A stretch of 64,000 nt of DNA from Bacteroidota bacterium. Lineage in GTDB: Bacteria > Bacteroidota > Bacteroidia > Chitinophagales > Saprospiraceae. Both the position numbers and the translations under genes were made by a program. How positions within the stretch are numbered: the stretch's first letter is position 1; each line of letters starts with the position of its first letter. The DNA is taken from assembly GCA_029781865.1 (NCBI GenBank), contig JAKOVW010000091.1, positions 82,880 to 146,879 of the forward strand, in the 5' to 3' direction. A model generated the notes under the pieces. It was given only the letters and a program-made list of their open reading frames with translations. It was not told where the DNA came from and ran no database searches. This document shows, piece after piece, positions 17,897 through 27,665 of this stretch.

Positions 17897-20557
17897 TTAT
17901 CTCGGTTCTTCTTTTTTCTTTTCTTTTTGAATTGGCTCATCTTCAAAAATCTCATCATCCTTATGTTGATTATTTTGAGGCTGAATGGAATTTCCTTCGT
18001 TATGTGAACTCATCATTTTTTTAAATTTCTCGCAATCCAGTTCGATACCAATTTCTCCGGGTGGTCTGTAAAATTCAACGTTCGAACTGAATCCGGACTC
18101 TTTATCCGCTTCCAGTTTTGTAATAAACTGTGTAAAAAATGGTTTTGCCATATAAGAACCCTGCCCCATTTCAATTGATAAAAACCGAATCCAGGGATCT
18201 TCTCCTCCAACCCAGGTGCCTACGACAAGATCCGGAGTTATACCCATATACCATCCATCCACATAATCATTTGTAGTACCGGTTTTTCCACCATTCGGAA
18301 CTTTCAAAGTCCAACTCGGACTTGACTTCCGCAGCAAATCAACCATGACATAATTATAATTTGGAGACAATGCCACATTATTGGTAATGTTGCTTCTGTA
18401 AATTACCTTTCCATTTTTATCTTCGATCCTGCTGACAAAAACAGGTTTCGTATAAATTCCATTATTGGCAAACGTGGTATATGCACCTGTCATTTCCATT
18501 ACAGAAAGATCTGAAGAACCTAAAACAATAGAAGGAAATTTAGGAATCAGATAACCACCATCGCGTCGCCGTAAAGAAGAATCGATTCCCATGTTATGAA
18601 GTAATCCGCGAATGGGTTCTACACTTCCAAGAAGGATAACCAGTTTTACCGTTATAGAATTTTTTGATAAAGCAAGGGCACGGTATAAATTCAAATTTTC
18701 ACCGGTAAATTGTTCCATAGCATTCCCAGGTGACCAGGCCTCCGGCAAGTGAAAATTGGGATCATTAGCAGGAATCGTATACTGAACATCCTGAAATTCA
18801 CTGCAGGGTGAAATACCTTGTAATGCAATTGCCGTAGCATATACAAAAGGTTTGAAGGTCGAGCCGACTTGTCTTCTCGAATTTACGTGGTCGTATTTGA
18901 AGTATTTAAAATTGGTTCCGCCAACCCATGCTTTGACTTCACCGGTATGCGGATTAACAGCCATGGAACCTATCTGCATGTGCTTCCGGTGAAACTTAAT
19001 GGAATCCAATGGACTCATCAGCGTGTCTTTTTCTCCAAACGTCTGATAATCATAAACCCGCATTTTAATTGGCGTGGTCATAACCTTCCGCACTTCAATT
19101 TCAAATGCATCCCATTGCTTTTTTATAGCCGGCCATTGCGAGCTATTCTGAATCCTGATACAATAATCGTATTGCGTCTGATTGATGATTTTCTTTTTTA
19201 ACTCTGTATCCAGATAGCCCTTTTCTTTCTCTTCATTGAGTATGCGCTGAATGGTGCGGTCACTCAAATCCACATTGCCGATTTCTGCTTCAAGTTTGGA
19301 AATGATATTTCCAAAATAGTGATTCCATAAAATAGAAAAGCGATCGGTTTCTTTTATCATCAGGTTCAATGCATCCTTGCGTATTTTACGCATGTTCTCA
19401 TCAGCATCATAAGTCCAGGGATCTGCCTTGGTCCAAACATTATTGTATGCTTTTTGAACCTTTTGCATATGCTCTCTTGCAGCATCTTCCGCATACTTCT
19501 GATATACGGGATCGATGGTCGTGTATATTTTCAGACCATCCTCATAAAAATTATATTTTGATCCATCTGCTTTCCGGTACCGTTCGTCTTCCAACAAATT
19601 TTTCAACCATTTGGATAGTTCTGCTCTGAAATACAAAGCAAGCCCTTCCAGATGGGATTCCCTTTTAAATTGGGTAATGTCAATTGCTTTGGAAGACAAC
19701 GTATTGAATTCTTTTTTTGTAATATACCCGTCATCTTCCATCAAACTAAGAACAGTATTTCTCCTGTCTTTGGCTAATTGAGGAAAGCGTTTTGGATTAT
19801 AGCGCATCGGATTTTTCAACATCCCAATCAACATTGCAGATTCTTCAACATTCAGATTGCGTTGATTCTTTCCGAAATATGTTTGCGCTGCAGTTTGAAC
19901 TCCATTCGCACCATATAAAAAATCAAACTTGTTGAGATACATGGCCAGAATCTCTTCTTTGGTATAGCTTTTCTCCAGTTTTATTGCTGTAAGCCACTCT
20001 TTGAATTTGATGCGGACCATCAGAAATAATTTTACAAAACTGTTTTTACCTTCAAGATTTGGTCGCTCAAACAACAACTTAGCCAACTGTTGAGTGATGG
20101 TACTACCACCACCTGATTCCCTCTTGCTTAATAAAATAGTCTTAAGCGCAACTCGGGTCAATGCCAGAAAATCTATACCTGAATGTTGATAGTATCTGGA
20201 ATCTTCTGTTGCAAGTAAAGCATTGACCAAATTCTTATTCAGGCTGTCATATAAAATGAATTCCCGGTTTTCAATGTAATACTTGCCGAGGATGCTCAGA
20301 TCGTTGGCATAGACAATTGACGCCTGGTTGTAGCTTGGATTTTCGAGATCTTCAAAAGTAGGCAGGTTGTCAAAAGAAACGAGAAAAAGGCAGAGATAGA
20401 CGAAAACTATAGCACTCAAAACAATTTTCCACATCAGGAGCACGGCCTTTTCATACCAGCCTTTGTCTTCCGGAGTGCTACCCGAATAGATATCCGTAAA
20501 TTTGAATTCCTTCCGGAATTGGTTTATAAAACTTACTATTTTCTCTCTAACGTTCAT
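17897..20557 (-). CDS. Class A penicillin-binding protein (glycosyltransferase/transpeptidase)
   Basis: An 886-residue bifunctional peptidoglycan synthase of the PBP1A type. One membrane helix (about 38-62) is followed by the GT51 glycosyltransferase domain with catalytic Glu118 in ATEDSRYYQHSGID and GGGSTITQQLAK at 149-160. The transpeptidase domain has SxxK at Ser566-Lys569 (GSTFKP), SxN at Ser631-Asn633 and KTG at 758-760. The region between the two domains is expanded by ~130 helical residues (about 350-500), usual in Bacteroidota. The C-terminus is a charged Glu/Lys tail. Its start is 26 bp downstream of the aroB stop. Confidence 0.95.
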   Translation of the reverse strand: MNVREKIVSFINQFRKEFKFTDIYSGSTPEDKGWYEKAVLLMWKIVLSAIVFVYLCLFLVSFDNLPTFEDLENPSYNQASIVYANDLSILGKYYIENREFILYDSLNKNLVNALLATEDSRYYQHSGIDFLALTRVALKTILLSKRESGGGSTITQQLAKLLFERPNLEGKNSFVKLFLMVRIKFKEWLTAIKLEKSYTKEEILAMYLNKFDFLYGANGVQTAAQTYFGKNQRNLNVEESAMLIGMLKNPMRYNPKRFPQLAKDRRNTVLSLMEDDGYITKKEFNTLSSKAIDITQFKRESHLEGLALYFRAELSKWLKNLLEDERYRKADGSKYNFYEDGLKIYTTIDPVYQKYAEDAAREHMQKVQKAYNNVWTKADPWTYDADENMRKIRKDALNLMIKETDRFSILWNHYFGNIISKLEAEIGNVDLSDRTIQRILNEEKEKGYLDTELKKKIINQTQYDYCIRIQNSSQWPAIKKQWDAFEIEVRKVMTTPIKMRVYDYQTFGEKDTLMSPLDSIKFHRKHMQIGSMAVNPHTGEVKAWVGGTNFKYFKYDHVNSRRQVGSTFKPFVYATAIALQGISPCSEFQDVQYTIPANDPNFHLPEAWSPGNAMEQFTGENLNLYRALALSKNSITVKLVILLGSVEPIRGLLHNMGIDSSLRRRDGGYLIPKFPSIVLGSSDLSVMEMTGAYTTFANNGIYTKPVFVSRIEDKNGKVIYRSNITNNVALSPNYNYVMVDLLRKSSPSWTLKVPNGGKTGTTNDYVDGWYMGITPDLVVGTWVGGEDPWIRFLSIEMGQGSYMAKPFFTQFITKLEADKESGFSSNVEFYRPPGEIGIELDCEKFKKMMSSHNEGNSIQPQNNQHKDDEIFEDEPIQKEKKKEEPR

Positions 20558-20582
20558 TCTACCAGCTCACAAAAATCCGATA

Positions 20583-21629
20583 TTAATCATAATATTCCAA
20601 AGATTTCAGAATCAGATCATCAGGAACTTTTTGATCCGTTTTGGGCTTTCCCGGAGCATCCAATAAACTGAAATAGACATTTCTATTTTTGCGCTTCTTG
20701 TCCAATTCCATTTTAGCAACAACTTCGGGATAATCGGCCTCCGATAACCTTAGTGTTCCTTTAAAAGGTTTCATAAAAGTTTGAATGGATTCGAAGGTAT
20801 GAGGCCTCCATTTGAAAAGCACCGAAGAAATGTAACTTTCGCAAATGATTCCTGCTGCTACAGCTTCACCATGCAAGATGTCCAGATCTTTTTCAAGGAA
20901 AAAACTTTCAATGGCATGTCCGATGGTATGACCAAAATTAAGGCTTTTGCGTATGCCTATTTCTGTAAAATCTTGTTCAATAATATCTGTCTTTGTACGG
21001 ATTGACTTTTTCATATACTCCAGCAACTCACTCTCCTGAAGTGGCCAACTCAGATTGGTCAGGTCCTGAAAATATGGCGGTGATTGAATCAGACTGTGTT
21101 TGATAATTTCTACATACCCATTTTTAAGTTGACGTTCCGGTAAGGTTTTTAAAAAGTGAACATCAATGACAATTGCTTTGGGCATCGTAAATGTGCCCAC
21201 CTGATTTTTAAATAGATTAAAATTAATTCCCGTTTTACCTCCGATTGAAGCATCAGCCATAGCCATCAGACTGGTGGGAACATAAATACAATCTACTCCT
21301 CTGATTATAGATGAAGCGCAGAAACCACCAATATCACTGACCACTCCTCCTCCCAGACATATCACCAGTGAATTCCGGTCAATTCCTGCTTCAAGCCATT
21401 GAGTCCAGATATACTGACAGGTTTCCAGATTTTTAATGAGCTCACCGGCCGGGATCGTAGTAACTTCAAAATTTAAGCCAGGCATTTTCTCCTTAAAATA
21501 AGGCAGACAATGCATGGATGTATTTGCATCACAAAGCAGAAAAACCGAAGAATACTGTGTGTCGTTAATGAAATTATCAAGTTTTTCCCAGGGAGAAACT
21601 GTAAAAATTCTGGAATTTTGAACCGCCAT
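20583..21629 (-). CDS. aroB: 3-dehydroquinate synthase
   Basis: A 348-residue enzyme that converts DAHP to 3-dehydroquinate, the second shikimate step, with NAD and zinc. Seen: the NAD loop LGGGVVSDIGGFCASSIIRG, PTSLMAMADASIGGKTGIN, and the zinc-ligand segments KHSLIQ and LNFGHTIGHAIE with later LHGEAVAAG. Complete. aroQ, the next enzyme of the pathway, lies 1.4 kb upstream on the same strand with one unrelated cargo gene between. Confidence 0.96.
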   Translation of the reverse strand: MAVQNSRIFTVSPWEKLDNFINDTQYSSVFLLCDANTSMHCLPYFKEKMPGLNFEVTTIPAGELIKNLETCQYIWTQWLEAGIDRNSLVICLGGGVVSDIGGFCASSIIRGVDCIYVPTSLMAMADASIGGKTGINFNLFKNQVGTFTMPKAIVIDVHFLKTLPERQLKNGYVEIIKHSLIQSPPYFQDLTNLSWPLQESELLEYMKKSIRTKTDIIEQDFTEIGIRKSLNFGHTIGHAIESFFLEKDLDILHGEAVAAGIICESYISSVLFKWRPHTFESIQTFMKPFKGTLRLSEADYPEVVAKMELDKKRKNRNVYFSLLDAPGKPKTDQKVPDDLILKSLEYYD

Positions 21630-21936
21630 AGGGGGTGGAAACGATTTGAGGATGCAATGTAAGAATATTTGACCATTGGCAATCCTCCATTAGCTATCAA
21701 CTGTGGATGAGATTGAAGAAAAGAGCAAATAACGACTTGCTAAAACAATTCCTGATTTACAATCAATCCATTCTGCTTCATTGCTACAATAAATGTTAGT
21801 GCCATGAACTGTCTTTGACGGACAACAAGATATTTTGTGTGAAAATATGCAGACCACCTAGCCAAAATGAAATTCATAAGTAGCCTATTGTGTATGTGCT
21901 TAAAAAAATCAAGATACAGATTGTCTGTGGGAATAG
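21630..21936. other. 307-bp gap upstream of aroB
   Basis: No convincing gene. A 66-codon minus-strand frame (21740-21940) begins with TTG overlapping the stop of the cargo gene above, but lacks any recognisable feature; it is treated as non-coding. No terminator or promoter consensus seen. Confidence 0.4.
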
Positions 21937-22857
21937 TCAATCCCCTATGATAAATTTAGTATGCAAAAGCTCACCGTTTGCAAATTGATTTTTACAAATG
22001 TAAAGCCCGGGATTTAAATTGAAATGCATTACAATCTGATTAAATGAATACTCTTTTTCAAACGGAAATGATTTTCCGGAAAGATCATAGATAAGGGAAT
22101 TTAGAATTTCAACTCCACTTGTATTTTCCAAAATTATGTGATCGTGAACTGGATTAGGAAACAATGTAATTACATTGTCTATTCTATTCGATGAATGAAC
22201 CGCTGATAACCCGCATAATAAATTTGGATTTAAAAATGAAAGGACAGAATCCTTATAACTATATAATCCTTCAAAAATATGACGCTCACATGAGAAACAC
22301 TCCCAATTGGGTAGTATCCAATTCTCATATCCAAATTTTTCGGTAACATATTTATCCATAACAAAGTGACTAAAACCAGGATTACCGATTGTAATGTGCT
22401 GCTTTTTCAATAATTGCCCATTTATGGTTACATAACTTATTGAATCAATCAGAATGTCAAAATAAATTGGATTGTTAGGAAATAAATGCAAATAACTGGA
22501 ATCAAAAACGATTGGATATCTTAACAAATAACGATCGCCTTTACCTAATGAAAAATTATATAACAAATGAAGAGAATCATTTTCTAAATAGTATACTCTG
22601 TCTCTTTCATTACATATAACAATAGATTTTGCCGTCCCAAATTCCCGGGGTTCATGGGTTAGAAACAATTCATGACATTGTAAATTTTGCACCACTGTAT
22701 CTGTAAGTGATTGCACTTCGATATAATCATGCTTAAGCGGGGAAGGACCAAATTCTTCGAGATAGCAATGTTGCCAGACCGTTCCCTTTTTTCCAAAATC
22801 CTGGGAATAAGATAAAGTAACAAATGAAGATAATATAATAATGAGGTATACTTTCAT
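21937..22857 (-). CDS. Hypothetical exported protein with T9SS type A sorting domain
   Basis: A 306-residue protein with a signal peptide (MKVYLIIILSSFVTLSYSQ), a ~200-residue beta-rich domain of no recognised family, and a C-terminal T9SS type A sorting domain beginning at VITLFPNPVHDHIILEN and ending in GELLHTKFIIGD. It should be secreted or surface attached through T9SS. A cysteine pair (ECFSCER) may form a disulfide. It separates aroQ from aroB without apparent functional link. Confidence 0.8.
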   Translation of the reverse strand: MKVYLIIILSSFVTLSYSQDFGKKGTVWQHCYLEEFGPSPLKHDYIEVQSLTDTVVQNLQCHELFLTHEPREFGTAKSIVICNERDRVYYLENDSLHLLYNFSLGKGDRYLLRYPIVFDSSYLHLFPNNPIYFDILIDSISYVTINGQLLKKQHITIGNPGFSHFVMDKYVTEKFGYENWILPNWECFSCERHIFEGLYSYKDSVLSFLNPNLLCGLSAVHSSNRIDNVITLFPNPVHDHIILENTSGVEILNSLIYDLSGKSFPFEKEYSFNQIVMHFNLNPGLYICKNQFANGELLHTKFIIGD

Positions 22858-22991
22858 GGAAGATTAATTAATGAATGGAAAATAAATCCATAACAGGCAA
22901 AAAAGAAATAACTTAATGACAAATTCGAGGAAATAAATCCAAGTCCTTCGGGCTTACGTTTTAATTCATTTCGTAGTATTTCAAAAATTCT

Positions 22992-23426
22992 TCATTCTCC
23001 CTGTAGTTCTTCAATCAATCTGTTTAATGCAAGTGTATACCCTTCCAGGCCCATTCCGCTTATAGTAAACAAACAAACATCTTTAATAAATGATATTTTG
23101 CGAAAGTCTTCCCTGTTGTTTATATCAGAAATATGTACTTCGACTACAGGAATTTTTATGGATGTAATGGCATCACGTATGGCAATGGAAGTATGGGTGA
23201 AAGCACCCGGATTTAATAGTATTGCATTTGCCTTTAAACGGTAATCCTGAATCCAATCGATAAGATCTCCCTCGTGATTACTTTGATGATAGGGCAAGCG
23301 AATTTGCGGAAATTCTGTTTTTAAACGATCCAGAAAGTCTTCAAATGATTCGGTTCCGTAAATTTCAGGTTGGCGCTCTCCTAATAAATTCAGATTCGGG
23401 CCATGTATGATGGGTATCTGCAACAT
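22992..23426 (-). CDS. aroQ: Type II 3-dehydroquinate dehydratase
   Basis: A 144-residue type II dehydroquinase (third shikimate step). Seen: IIHGPNLNLLGERQPEIYG with the catalytic Tyr, QSNHEGDLIDWIQ, LNPGAFTHTSIAIRDA with the catalytic His region, and VEVHISDINNREDFR. The start is the ATG at 23426, whose A is also the last base of the recQ stop (TGATG), so translation is probably coupled to recQ; a TTG one codon earlier is not used. Confidence 0.96.
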   Translation of the reverse strand: MLQIPIIHGPNLNLLGERQPEIYGTESFEDFLDRLKTEFPQIRLPYHQSNHEGDLIDWIQDYRLKANAILLNPGAFTHTSIAIRDAITSIKIPVVEVHISDINNREDFRKISFIKDVCLFTISGMGLEGYTLALNRLIEELQGE

Positions 23427-25627
23427 CAATTGACCATTTCGGACATGAATTTCAAGCGGACGAGTCTGATTTCTTCAAAGGTGATATCCTCTTCCTTCAA
23501 GGATTTGTAGGCGTCCTCCACTGAATCCGATTCCGCGGAATTGAAATATTCGTAAATATCTTCTTTTGAATACTGATCGACATTGTCATTGATATAATAA
23601 TCGATATTGATGCGCGTTCCCGAAGCAACGATCATATTCAATTCATCCATCAATTCTTCCATATTCATCTGCAAATTTTTTGCGATGTCTTCCAGTGGAA
23701 GTTTCTTGTCAATATTCTTAATGATCTCAACTTTATTTTTGGACTTATCTGCAACCTGGCGGATGACAAAATCTTCAACTCTTTCAATTTCATTTTCTTC
23801 GACGTACTTTTTAATGAAATCTAAAAATGGCTGACCATAGCGTTCCGCTTTGCCTTTGCTTACACCGGAAATCTGACAAAGATCCTCAACGGTGATCGGA
23901 AAGCGCGTAGCCATTTCTTCAAGAGCAGGATCAAAAAAGATGACCCAGGGTTTTACTTTATGCTTACGTGCAACATCGAGTCGAATTTCCTTTAATGTTT
24001 TAAATAAATTCGGATCCAGTGCTGCTCCCTGTGCAGGTGCAGAATCCTCTTCGATGATAGATGCTGTATCTCCGTAATCGTGATTGATGGAAATCATCAC
24101 TTTATGAGGCTTCTTAATAAACTCAAGTCCTTTCTCACTTAATTTAAGGATACCATAGGTTTCAATATCCTTAATGATGTAGTCCATCAATATTCCCTGT
24201 CTGAATAAAGAAAACCAATACAGGTTTCCTTTTTCAATTCCCTGAGCAAACAATTCATGTTTGTCGAGATCATAGTCCAGGATATCTTTTGTCTTTACAC
24301 CACAAATAAATTCGACTAAGGTTTTTACTGTAAAATTCTGATTCAATGAACTGATTGCTTTAAGTGCAAGTAACATTTCATCTTTGGCATCAATTAATGG
24401 TTTTGGATTCCTGCAATTGTCACACATTTCCTTGCAGGTTTCTTTTTCAAATTCTTCACCGAAATAATGCAACACAAATTTTCGCCGGCAGACTGCACTT
24501 TCCACATATGCTTCCATTTCATCGAGCAATTGTGCGCCCATATCCCGTTCTGAAGCCGGTTTATCGCGGAGGAATTTTTCCAATCGCAATAAATCCGCAT
24601 TGGAGAAAAATGCAAAACAATCACCAACCATTCCGTCGCGGCCTGCACGTCCTGTTTCCTGATAATAATTTTCCAGACTTTTTGGAATGTCATAATGAAT
24701 GACAAAGCGCACATCCGGTTTATCAATGCCCATTCCGAAAGCAATGGTTGCACAGATCACATCTATTTCTTCCATCAGAAAATCATCCTGCACCTGTGTA
24801 CGTGCTTTAGCTTCCATACCTGCATGATACGGAGAAGCTTTGATGCCATTCACTTGTAAAATCTGTGCCAGATCTTCTGTTGTTTTTCTGGCCTGTACAT
24901 ATATAATACCGGATTCACCGGGATGTGATTTAATAATTTGTACTATTTGACGAATGGTTTGATCCTTTGTAATTTTTGGCCGTACTTCGTAATATAAATT
25001 CGGACGATTGAATGAAGAAATGAATATTTGCGGATCCACCATTTCAAGACTCTTTACAATATCCGTTTGCACTTTTGGAGTTGCGGTTGCGGTTAATGCA
25101 ATAATCGGAATCTTTTTTGTCAGTGAATTTATCATATCCCGGATGCGACGATAATCCGGTCTGAAATCATGTCCCCATTCAGAAATACAATGCGCTTCGT
25201 CGACGGCCACAAAGGAAAGATCCACTGAATTTAAAAATTCTATGGTTTCTTCTTTTTGCAATGTTTCCGGTGCTACATAAAGCAATTTTGTTTTTGCACG
25301 TACAATATCTTCTTTGACCTGTTTGATTTCTGAACGATTTAAAGAGGAGTTCAGAAAATGCGCAATTTCATCAGTCTGTCCGTAACCGCGAATTGAATCC
25401 ACCTGATTCTTCATCAATGCTATCAAAGGTGAAATAATAATTGCGGTACCCGGCAACATTAATGCAGGCAACTGATAACATAAGGATTTACCACCACCTG
25501 TAGGCATGATCACAAATGTATCTTTGCCATGCAAAAGACAATCTATAATATATTCCTGGTTATCTTTAAAGGACTCAAATCCGAAATGATACTTTAATGC
25601 GTCTTGAATAATTTCTTTAGTAAACAT
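23426..25627 (-). CDS. recQ: ATP-dependent DNA helicase RecQ
   Basis: A 733-residue RecQ, a 3'-5' helicase in recombination and fork repair. In order: Walker A TGGGKSLCYQLP, DEAH box in VDEAHCISEWGHDFRPDYR, motif VI YYQETGRAGRDG, the four-cysteine zinc module around CRRKFVLHYFGEEF and CKEMCDNC, an RQC winged-helix region, an HRDC domain (about 530-600) and a ~120-residue acidic C-terminal helical extension. Its stop overlaps the aroQ start by one base. Confidence 0.96.
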   Translation of the reverse strand: MFTKEIIQDALKYHFGFESFKDNQEYIIDCLLHGKDTFVIMPTGGGKSLCYQLPALMLPGTAIIISPLIALMKNQVDSIRGYGQTDEIAHFLNSSLNRSEIKQVKEDIVRAKTKLLYVAPETLQKEETIEFLNSVDLSFVAVDEAHCISEWGHDFRPDYRRIRDMINSLTKKIPIIALTATATPKVQTDIVKSLEMVDPQIFISSFNRPNLYYEVRPKITKDQTIRQIVQIIKSHPGESGIIYVQARKTTEDLAQILQVNGIKASPYHAGMEAKARTQVQDDFLMEEIDVICATIAFGMGIDKPDVRFVIHYDIPKSLENYYQETGRAGRDGMVGDCFAFFSNADLLRLEKFLRDKPASERDMGAQLLDEMEAYVESAVCRRKFVLHYFGEEFEKETCKEMCDNCRNPKPLIDAKDEMLLALKAISSLNQNFTVKTLVEFICGVKTKDILDYDLDKHELFAQGIEKGNLYWFSLFRQGILMDYIIKDIETYGILKLSEKGLEFIKKPHKVMISINHDYGDTASIIEEDSAPAQGAALDPNLFKTLKEIRLDVARKHKVKPWVIFFDPALEEMATRFPITVEDLCQISGVSKGKAERYGQPFLDFIKKYVEENEIERVEDFVIRQVADKSKNKVEIIKNIDKKLPLEDIAKNLQMNMEELMDELNMIVASGTRINIDYYINDNVDQYSKEDIYEYFNSAESDSVEDAYKSLKEEDITFEEIRLVRLKFMSEMVN

Positions 25628-25785
25628 CGGTTACACATTTTTGCCATACAATGTATTTACACATTGATGCGATTGGGTTAAGGGAACTAAAAATACGAAA
25701 ATATCCAATAATGGTTTAACGAACATAATAATTTTCACAATTTTTTGACAAATTTTATAAATAAACACTGCAGATTTGTGAATTC

Positions 25786-27270
25786 ATGAAAAACAATCAG
25801 GATATTCTGGTAGAGAAAATACGTCAGTTAGAACTCATTTCCCGCAGTTTAGAGCCATCATTTGAATTGCGTAAAAAATGGACTGATAAAAGTACAACTT
25901 TTGCTTATCATTTTATCGATTCACTTCCAAACGGAAAAGCATTTCAATTATTTGGAAGTCAAAAAGATAATTTTGTATTAAACAATAATGCATTACTTCC
26001 GCATGAAATTTCTGAGGTACTGAAGGAACTTGAAGAACACCTGATCACTCAGGGACTCAATCCTGCATCCGGCGGACATTTGGGATACATTCCGGGGGGT
26101 GGAATTTATGCCGGTGTATTAGGCGATTATCTGGCTGCTGTCACGAATCAATATGCAGGTATTTTTTATGGTGGCCCTGCAGCGGTTAAAATTGAAAATG
26201 AATTAATACGCTGGTTATGTAATCTGGTTGGTTATCCAGCTTCCAGTCATGGAAATCTGGCCAGTGGCGGATCGATAGCTAATCTCATTGCAATCGTAAC
26301 AGCTAAGGAAGCAAGGCAAATTCGCGCGGCAGAAATTCCTAAACTCTGCATTTATCTTACCGAACAAGTTCACCATTGTGTACATAAAGCGATCAGAATC
26401 TGTGGATTAGGAGAAGCCAATACGCGGTTTGTCCCAATGGATCCTGCCTGCCGCATGAATGTGGAAGCGCTTAAACAAATGGTCCATGAGGATAAATCGC
26501 AAGGCTTAAAACCCTTTCTCGTGGTGGGTAGTGCAGGCACTACGGATACCGGAGCGATAGATCCACTGGATGCAATTGCAGACATTGCAGAAGCTGAAAA
26601 TCTTTGGTTTCACGTGGATGCCGCATATGGTGGTTTCTTTATTCTTTGTGAGCTCGAACAACGGAATGGAAGACCGTTGAAAGAGGCATTTAAAGGCATG
26701 GAACGCTCTGATAGTCTTGCCATTGACCCTCATAAGGGATTGTTTTTATCCTATGGATTGGGAGCCGTCCTGGTCAAAGATGTGGCTTCACTCTATAAGG
26801 CTCATTACTACAAAGCTGCATACATGCAAGACACGCTCACCAGCCAGGAAGAATTGAGCCCTGCAGACTTATCTCCAGAGCTGACCAAACATTTCAGAGG
26901 TCTTCGTCTATGGTTACCCTTAAAACTGTATGGGATCAACCCTTTCAAAGCCTGTCTCGAAGAAAAAATTCTTCTTTGCCGGTACTTTTATGAGGAGGTC
27001 TCAAAACTGGGATTCGAAACCGGTCCCTACCCGGAAACATCCGTATGCATTTATAGATACGTCCCTGAAACCGGGGACGCCAATGAATTTAATCAACAGA
27101 TTGTCAATTATATAGTAAATGACGGAAGGGTATTTGTTTCATCAACTAGCCTGAATGAGGTTTTCTGGATCCGCATCGCCATCCTGTCCTTCAGGTCCCA
27201 CCTGGAAATAATCAATACCTACCTCGAAGTTTTAAAATCAGCCCTGAAGGAGGCGATGGATAAACAGTAA
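25786..27270 (+). CDS. Pyridoxal-dependent group II amino acid decarboxylase
   Basis: A 494-residue PLP enzyme of the aromatic-L-amino-acid/glutamate decarboxylase group. The PLP-contacting Asp278 is in HVDAAYGGF and the Schiff-base Lys317 in DPHKGLFLSYG. Substrate (aromatic amino acid, glutamate or other) cannot be assigned. Divergent from recQ. The stop codon is followed 15 nt later by a long 7-nt-period array. Confidence 0.9.
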   Translation: MKNNQDILVEKIRQLELISRSLEPSFELRKKWTDKSTTFAYHFIDSLPNGKAFQLFGSQKDNFVLNNNALLPHEISEVLKELEEHLITQGLNPASGGHLGYIPGGGIYAGVLGDYLAAVTNQYAGIFYGGPAAVKIENELIRWLCNLVGYPASSHGNLASGGSIANLIAIVTAKEARQIRAAEIPKLCIYLTEQVHHCVHKAIRICGLGEANTRFVPMDPACRMNVEALKQMVHEDKSQGLKPFLVVGSAGTTDTGAIDPLDAIADIAEAENLWFHVDAAYGGFFILCELEQRNGRPLKEAFKGMERSDSLAIDPHKGLFLSYGLGAVLVKDVASLYKAHYYKAAYMQDTLTSQEELSPADLSPELTKHFRGLRLWLPLKLYGINPFKACLEEKILLCRYFYEEVSKLGFETGPYPETSVCIYRYVPETGDANEFNQQIVNYIVNDGRVFVSSTSLNEVFWIRIAILSFRSHLEIINTYLEVLKSALKEAMDKQ

Positions 27271-27285
27271 GAAGAGGGTTGGATA

Positions 27286-27444
27286 GTTAGGAGTTAGGGG
27301 TTAGGAGTTAGCAGTTAAGAGTTAGGAGCTAGGAGCTAGGAGTTGGGAGCTAGGAGTTAGGGGTTAGGGGTTAGGGGTTAAGCGATGAGTGATGAATGAT
27401 GAATGATGAATGATGAGTGATGAGTGAGGAGTGAGGAGTGATGA
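27286..27444 (+). repeat. Degenerate heptamer array, GTTAGGA to ATGAGTG type
   Basis: About 22 consecutive 7-nt units in unbroken phase. The first ~14 are GTTAGGA-like, then the consensus shifts to ATGAATG/ATGAGTG/AGGAGTG without losing the period. Starts 15 nt after the decarboxylase stop, sense orientation. Confidence 0.9.
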
Positions 27445-27496
27445 AAATAATATAACTAATTGATTTTATGTGTTTTAAGCAAAATAATCGCTATAA

Positions 27497-27559
27497 TACT
27501 TCTCATCTAAGATCTCATATCTTATATTTCAGACCTCATATTTCAGATCTCAGATCTTA
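27497..27559 (+). repeat. Degenerate heptamer array, GATCTCA/TATTTCA type
   Basis: Nine in-phase 7-nt units (for example GATCTCA, TATTTCA, GACCTCA, GATCTTA) between the first array and the rpsF promoter. Same period, different sequence. Confidence 0.75.
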
Positions 27560-27599
27560 ATCGTGTTTTCCCGTCTTAACTTAAAATTATTCCCCGCTC

Positions 27600-27630
27600 T
27601 TGGTTTATTTCATTTAAATATCTACATTTG
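27600..27630 (+). promoter_or_regulatory. Promoter of the rpsF-rpsR-rplI operon
   Basis: TTG (27600-27602), 20-nt spacer, TACATTTG (27623-27630): a full -33/-7 match placed 35 nt upstream of the rpsF ATG. A small CTTTTT/AAAAAG hairpin (27636-27651) follows in the leader. Confidence 0.75.
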
Positions 27631-27665
27631 CAGCCCTTTTTGAACAAAAAGTATTATTCATTGAT

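Noticed and set aside
21740..21940. 66-codon frame whose TTG overlaps the preceding stop
   Set aside because: No family, no signal, non-ATG start; chance frame in an AT-rich gap is more likely.
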